Positions 59,979 through 64,000 of a DNA stretch of 64,000 nt are shown here, piece after piece (positions within the stretch are counted from its first letter, which is position 1; each line of letters opens with the position of its first letter). The notes beneath the pieces are model-generated. The model did no database searches. It was not told the DNA's origin and saw only the letters and a list, made by a program, of their open reading frames with translations. Made by a program: the position numbers and the translations under genes. The stretch spans positions 62,001 to 126,000 of the forward strand of contig JBGSWN010000215.1 in NCBI GenBank assembly GCA_041752395.1, given 5' to 3'. This DNA comes from UBA6168 sp041752395 (GTDB lineage: Bacteria > Bacteroidota > Bacteroidia > Chitinophagales > Saprospiraceae).

Positions 59979-62357
59979 ATGCAGACCTTTCAGGACATAA
60001 AAAAATTTGGCACAGCCCCCGTATTCTTCACCGCTATTTCCACCATATTAGGAGCGGTCATGTTCCTTCGCTTCGGCTTTTCGGTCGGGAATGTGGGAAT
60101 GCTTGGCACACTCGCCATCATCCTCATCGGACACCTCGTCACCATTCCCACGGCGATGGCCATCGCCGAGATTGCCACGAACCAAAAAGTGGAGGGCGGC
60201 GGCGAATATTATATCATTAGCCGCTCCTTCGGGCTGGTCATCGGTAGTACCATTGGCATTGCCTTGTACCTCTCGCAGGCCATCAGCGTGGCATTTTATA
60301 TCATTGCTTTCACGGAAGCCTTCGGCTCATTAATCACCTGGTTGAATGCAAGTTTCAACTTGCCACCGTGGCTGGTTTGGCTGCTGGCGCAAAAACAGAC
60401 GATTGGCATACCTGCCCTCATTGGCCTGACCTATATCATGCTCACCAAAGGCGCCGATTTAGGTGTCAAAATGCTTTACGGCGTGGTGGCTATACTCGGT
60501 ATTTCACTCCTTGCTTTTTTCATCGGCACGACTGAATACTCACAGACCCACGACTTGAACCTCTTGTCCACCGTAGCCGACATACCCCAAGCCGTCAATG
60601 ACATCGTGACCACTAAAGACCTCACAACTACTGGATTTCAGGACAGTATGGCACAGCTCAACCCCGCCCCCAATGTAACACGCGTACCGCAGGATGAGCC
60701 GATGTCGCCGCTTATCCCCATTGGCTTTTTCACTGTTTTTGCCATTATTTTCCCAGCATTTACTGGTATGACAGCGGGCGTTGGCCTGTCTGGCGACCTA
60801 CGAGACCCCGGCAAATCTTTACCGATGGGCACCATGGCAGGTACGCTTGCAGGCATGGTGATTTATGTTTTCATTGCTTACAAATTGGCCGTATCGGCCA
60901 GCCCGCAAGACCTCGCCGACACCTCTAAACTCATCATGGCGGACATTGCCTGGCAGGGTTGGTGGCTTATTCCGCTTGGTTTGGCGGCAGCCACTATTTC
61001 CTCGGCACTGGGGTCAATTATGGTAGCGCCCCGCACCTTGCAGGCCATCGCCCGTGACCAGATTTTCCCGACTCCAGCTGTCAACAACTGGCTGTCAAAA
61101 GGCAAGGGAAAGTCTGACGAGCCTTTCAATGCTACGGTACTGACGGTTGTCCTTGCTGGGGCATTCATCCTAGCTGGTGCGCTGGACATGGTGGCGCAGG
61201 TCATCTCCATGTTCTTCATGGTGACTTATGGTTCGCTCTGTCTGATTTCGTTCCTCAGTCATTTCGCCGCCGACCCCTCGTACCGCCCACGGTTCAAGTC
61301 CCGCTGGTACATTTCGCTTTTCGGAGCAGTGGCTTGTTTCGGGCTGATGTTTTTCATGAACCCCGGCTATGCCACCACTGCCATACTTGGCATGGTGGGA
61401 CTTTACTTCGTAATTGCAACTTTCAACCGAGACAAACAGAGCATTGCGCTTATTTTTCAGGGCGTAATTTTCCAGTTCAGCCGGCAGTTGCAGGTGTTTT
61501 TGCAAAAAGCAGACAAGGAGCAGGCGAAGAGCTGGCGGCCATCCGCTGTGGCTTTTTCCGAGCGCAGTTTCGATAGGCTGGGTACCTTCCACTTGCTGAG
61601 TTGGATAGCCGCCAAATATGGGTTCGGCACTTATATCCACCGTATCAATGGCTACCTCTCCAAGCAAAGCGGCCTGGAGGCAAAAGCCTGCAAGGAGCGG
61701 CTCATTCGTATGGCGGAGACCACGAATAGCAATATATATGTGGATACCATCGTGACGCCGTCGTTCACTTCTGGCATCGCCAACTTGGTACAAATGCCTG
61801 GTATTGCTGGCACGGAGAACAACCTCCTCATTTTTGAATTTGCGAAAAAAAATCCCGAGGAACTGGCCGAAATTGTTGAAAATTTCAAGCTTATACGGGC
61901 ATTGGACTTCGACGTGCTTATACTGGGCGGCTCGGAGCGAGGCTTTGGTTTGAAAAAGCAAATCCATATCTGGATTACATCTGCCGACTACGAAAACGCC
62001 AACTTGATGATACTGCTGGCTTACATCATCATGGGCCACAAGGATTGGCGCTCCGCAGAAATCAAGATTTTCGCAATTTATCCTGAGGATAGCATTAAAG
62101 AAGAACAAGAGCGATTGTTAATGCTCATTTCCGCTGGGCAGTTGCCCATTTCACCGAACAATATCGAGTTCATTACCCGCAAGCCGGACATCCGCAACCG
62201 GGCGGTTATTTCCCAAAAGTCAAAGGATGCCGACCTGACCATTATTGGGTTCCGGGAAGAAGCACTGACACACAACGGGAAGGATGTTTTTTGCGGTTTG
62301 GATGAAATTGGGAATGTACTTTACGTGAGTGCTGGGCGGGAAAAGGAGATAAAGTAG
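59979..62357 (+). CDS. Cation-chloride-cotransporter-like APC permease
   Basis: A 792-residue transporter from the ATG at 59979; a TTG ten codons earlier is the alternative. The first ~490 residues have about 12 transmembrane helices starting with ISTILGAVMFLRFGFSVGNVG. That resembles the cation-chloride cotransporter (CCC) branch of the APC superfamily. The last ~290 residues are a cytosolic domain (VDTIVTPSFTSGIANL ... DFDVLILGGSERGFG ... DADLTIIGFREEAL) like the CCC C-terminal domain. It likely moves Na+, K+ and Cl- or an amino acid; the ions cannot be told. Its place beside channel genes fits osmotic balance. Confidence 0.88.
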   Translation: MQTFQDIKKFGTAPVFFTAISTILGAVMFLRFGFSVGNVGMLGTLAIILIGHLVTIPTAMAIAEIATNQKVEGGGEYYIISRSFGLVIGSTIGIALYLSQAISVAFYIIAFTEAFGSLITWLNASFNLPPWLVWLLAQKQTIGIPALIGLTYIMLTKGADLGVKMLYGVVAILGISLLAFFIGTTEYSQTHDLNLLSTVADIPQAVNDIVTTKDLTTTGFQDSMAQLNPAPNVTRVPQDEPMSPLIPIGFFTVFAIIFPAFTGMTAGVGLSGDLRDPGKSLPMGTMAGTLAGMVIYVFIAYKLAVSASPQDLADTSKLIMADIAWQGWWLIPLGLAAATISSALGSIMVAPRTLQAIARDQIFPTPAVNNWLSKGKGKSDEPFNATVLTVVLAGAFILAGALDMVAQVISMFFMVTYGSLCLISFLSHFAADPSYRPRFKSRWYISLFGAVACFGLMFFMNPGYATTAILGMVGLYFVIATFNRDKQSIALIFQGVIFQFSRQLQVFLQKADKEQAKSWRPSAVAFSERSFDRLGTFHLLSWIAAKYGFGTYIHRINGYLSKQSGLEAKACKERLIRMAETTNSNIYVDTIVTPSFTSGIANLVQMPGIAGTENNLLIFEFAKKNPEELAEIVENFKLIRALDFDVLILGGSERGFGLKKQIHIWITSADYENANLMILLAYIIMGHKDWRSAEIKIFAIYPEDSIKEEQERLLMLISAGQLPISPNNIEFITRKPDIRNRAVISQKSKDADLTIIGFREEALTHNGKDVFCGLDEIGNVLYVSAGREKEIK

Positions 62358-62429
62358 TGGAAACAAATTTATTGCAATTTAAAATCCGGCTTTTATTCCA
62401 CCTTCTACTCCAATGAAGAAACAAGAAAA

Positions 62430-63353
62430 ATGCTTCCAATAAAGAAAGTGCATCCAACGATAAAATCTGAACTGCACCCTCGAAACAAACATCGGGAGCG
62501 CTATGATTTTAAATTATTGATAGAAAGTTTTCCGGCATTGGCATCGTATGTGAAAGTGAACGATTACGACGATGAATCCATTGATTTTTTCAACCCAACT
62601 GCGGTTAAAACGCTCAATACAGCACTATTAAAGCATTATTATCAAATCGAAAACTGGAATATTCCGCCAAATTATTTATGCCCGCCCATTCCCGGCAGGG
62701 CGGATTATATCCACCATATTGCGGATTTATTGGCAAAATATAATCGTGGCAATATCCCCACGGAGCCTCAAATAAGGTGCTTGGATATTGGCGTCGGCGC
62801 CAATTGCATCTATCCCATCATTGGAAAAAGGGAATATGGCTGGACATTTGTGGGTTCGGATATTGATGCGGTGGCGGTTAAATCTGCCATTAAAATCATT
62901 GAACTAAACCCCGCATTGCAAGGCAATATTGAAATAAGGTTGCAGCCAAATCCGAAGGATATATTTCATGGAATCATTAAAAAGGGCGAACGCTTTGAAT
63001 TGTCCATTTGCAACCCGCCTTTTCATGCGTCATTGGCGGAGGCACAGGCGGGTACAAGTCGAAAACTCAAGAACCTAAAAGCAAAAAAAGCAACGAAACC
63101 CGTCCTGAATTTTGGCGGGCAAAACAATGAATTATGGTGCGAAGGTGGGGAGGCAGGTTTCTTACAGGAAATGGTGCGCCAAAGCAGGGAATTCGCCGAT
63201 TCCGTGCGTTGGTTTTCCAGTTTGATTTCCAAAGCATCCAATCTTAAAGGCGTTTATGCAGCCCTCAAGACCGTCGGTGCAACCAAAGTGGAAACGCTTC
63301 CCATGGGGCAAGGCAATAAGCAGAGCCGCATTGTTGCTTGGTCGTTTTTATAG
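62430..63353 (+). CDS. rlmF: 23S rRNA (adenine(1618)-N(6))-methyltransferase
   Basis: A 307-residue SAM-dependent methyltransferase. The SAM motif CLDIGVGANCIYPI and the catalytic NPPF motif (CNPPFHASLAEA) are both present, with the typical N-terminal HPRNKHRERYDFKLL of RlmF. It methylates A1618 of 23S rRNA (E. coli numbering). It lies 72 bp after the transporter gene on the same strand, with no clear terminator between. Confidence 0.93.
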   Translation: MLPIKKVHPTIKSELHPRNKHRERYDFKLLIESFPALASYVKVNDYDDESIDFFNPTAVKTLNTALLKHYYQIENWNIPPNYLCPPIPGRADYIHHIADLLAKYNRGNIPTEPQIRCLDIGVGANCIYPIIGKREYGWTFVGSDIDAVAVKSAIKIIELNPALQGNIEIRLQPNPKDIFHGIIKKGERFELSICNPPFHASLAEAQAGTSRKLKNLKAKKATKPVLNFGGQNNELWCEGGEAGFLQEMVRQSREFADSVRWFSSLISKASNLKGVYAALKTVGATKVETLPMGQGNKQSRIVAWSFL

Positions 63354-63392
63354 AATAGGCACAACCTGAGCCTTCAAATCAGCAAGTATATC

Positions 63393-64000
63393 TCACTGTC
63401 CAATAATCCGCCCATCCTCCATTTCAATAATCCGGTGCGTATTTTCCGCAAAAGTTTGGTCGTGCGTCACGATGAGCAATGTCTGGTTGAATTCCTCGCA
63501 AAGTCGCTTGAATATATCGAAGACGATATCACCATTTTTTTTGTCGAGGTTGCCCGTCGGCTCATCGCCCATGATGATGATGGGGTCGTTAATAAGGGCA
63601 CGGGCGATGGCCACTCGCTGTTTTTCACCGCCGGAGAGCCGGTACGCCATTTGGGGGGCCAATGCTTCAATACCCAGCATTTTCAGGCGCTCCATGGCAT
63701 TGTGCTGTATTTCTTCTTCGGAAAGTTTTCGGAGTTTCAGGCCCGGGAGCATTACGTTTTTTAGCACGGAAAACTCGTTCAGCAAGTAGTGAAACTGAAA
63801 CACGAAACCGATTTTCTCATTGCGGATTTGGGCCAACTCTGGCTCGGTCTTTCCCCGCATCAAATCCCCATCAATCCGCAAATCGCCCTCATAATCGGTG
63901 TCCATCGTCGAGAGGATGTACAACAGCGTGGACTTGCCGCAGCCCGACTTGCCTGTCACAGCCACAAACTCGCCTTGTTTCACCGAAATATTAATATCCT
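63393..64000 (-). CDS. LolD/MacB-like ABC transporter ATPase (partial, runs off the right edge)
   Basis: The frame stays open to the window edge. A GTG at 63983 is not the real start, since the codons before it (DINIS) continue the family's first strand. Walker A GKSGCGKST, Q-loop FVFQFHY, signature LSGGEKQR and Walker B IIIMGDEPTG are all present. It fits the LolD/FtsE/MacB type that drives lipoprotein release or export, and it probably pairs with a FtsX-like permease outside the window. Confidence 0.93.
   Translation of the reverse strand, partial: DINISVKQGEFVAVTGKSGCGKSTLLYILSTMDTDYEGDLRIDGDLMRGKTEPELAQIRNEKIGFVFQFHYLLNEFSVLKNVMLPGLKLRKLSEEEIQHNAMERLKMLGIEALAPQMAYRLSGGEKQRVAIARALINDPIIIMGDEPTGNLDKKNGDIVFDIFKRLCEEFNQTLLIVTHDQTFAENTHRIIEMEDGRIIGQ

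Noticed and set aside
1..64000. CRISPR array, tRNA, rRNA, transposase, prophage
   Set aside because: I looked for evenly spaced repeats, cloverleaf-like conserved arms, rRNA core words and IS-type DDE/HUH proteins and saw none; a tRNAscan and ISfinder search would settle this.

Overview
This 64 kb window comes from a Bacteroidota chromosome. The evidence is several type IX secretion (T9SS) C-terminal sorting domains, a FecR-type anti-sigma factor next to a Bacteroidota-type ECF sigma factor, an STN/TonB-dependent receptor, a GH97 glycosidase, many short lipoproteins and the near absence of Shine-Dalgarno sequences. The mixture of PKD, CotH, BNR and lamin-tail surface proteins would suit a Saprospiria- or Cytophagia-like environmental bacterium, but that placement is an inference. 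I recognise no rRNA, tRNA, CRISPR array, transposase or prophage.

Layout: 1-155 holds the start of a lipoprotein gene. 600-1355 is a secreted protein. 1569-4193 is an mlaEFD-type lipid transport operon. 4483-13240 mixes surface proteins with housekeeping genes: a DUF1801 protein, an Ate/Bpt-like transferase, an RsmF-like rRNA methyltransferase and an ABC exporter. 13248-18530 (minus strand) reads sigma factor, FecR, TonB receptor, then a NarL-type regulator. 18811-20390 is a small secreted protein followed by holA. 20695-41758 is an accessory region of lipoproteins, T9SS cargo (CotH kinase-like, PKD/Kazal-like), GH97, a DUF4185-like protein, two AT-rich orphan genes, small ORFs, at least three decayed genes and many dispersed palindromic repeats.

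41961-51876 (minus strand) is the most coherent metabolic locus. In transcription order it encodes a class III aminotransferase, a nitrilase-superfamily amidase, a very long Orn/Lys/Arg-type decarboxylase, an ATP-grasp ligase, a C45 Ntn-type acyltransferase and a succinate-semialdehyde dehydrogenase. Together these could form a pathway from a basic amino acid through an acylated or peptidyl amine to GABA-like compounds and succinate. I do not recognise the whole pathway and treat it as the best candidate for an undescribed system.

52498-62357 looks envelope- and stress-related. It holds a two-barrel outer-membrane protein with a central coiled coil, two related small-conductance-channel proteins (one with and one without the MscS beta domain), an ECF-like sigma factor with a small partner, a coiled-coil secreted protein and a cation-chloride-cotransporter-like permease. 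The window ends with rlmF and a partial LolD-like ATPase. Several intergenic gaps contain nested palindromes whose arms are themselves palindromic (35287-35342, 57746-57990, 59862-59923), suggesting a REP-like family.
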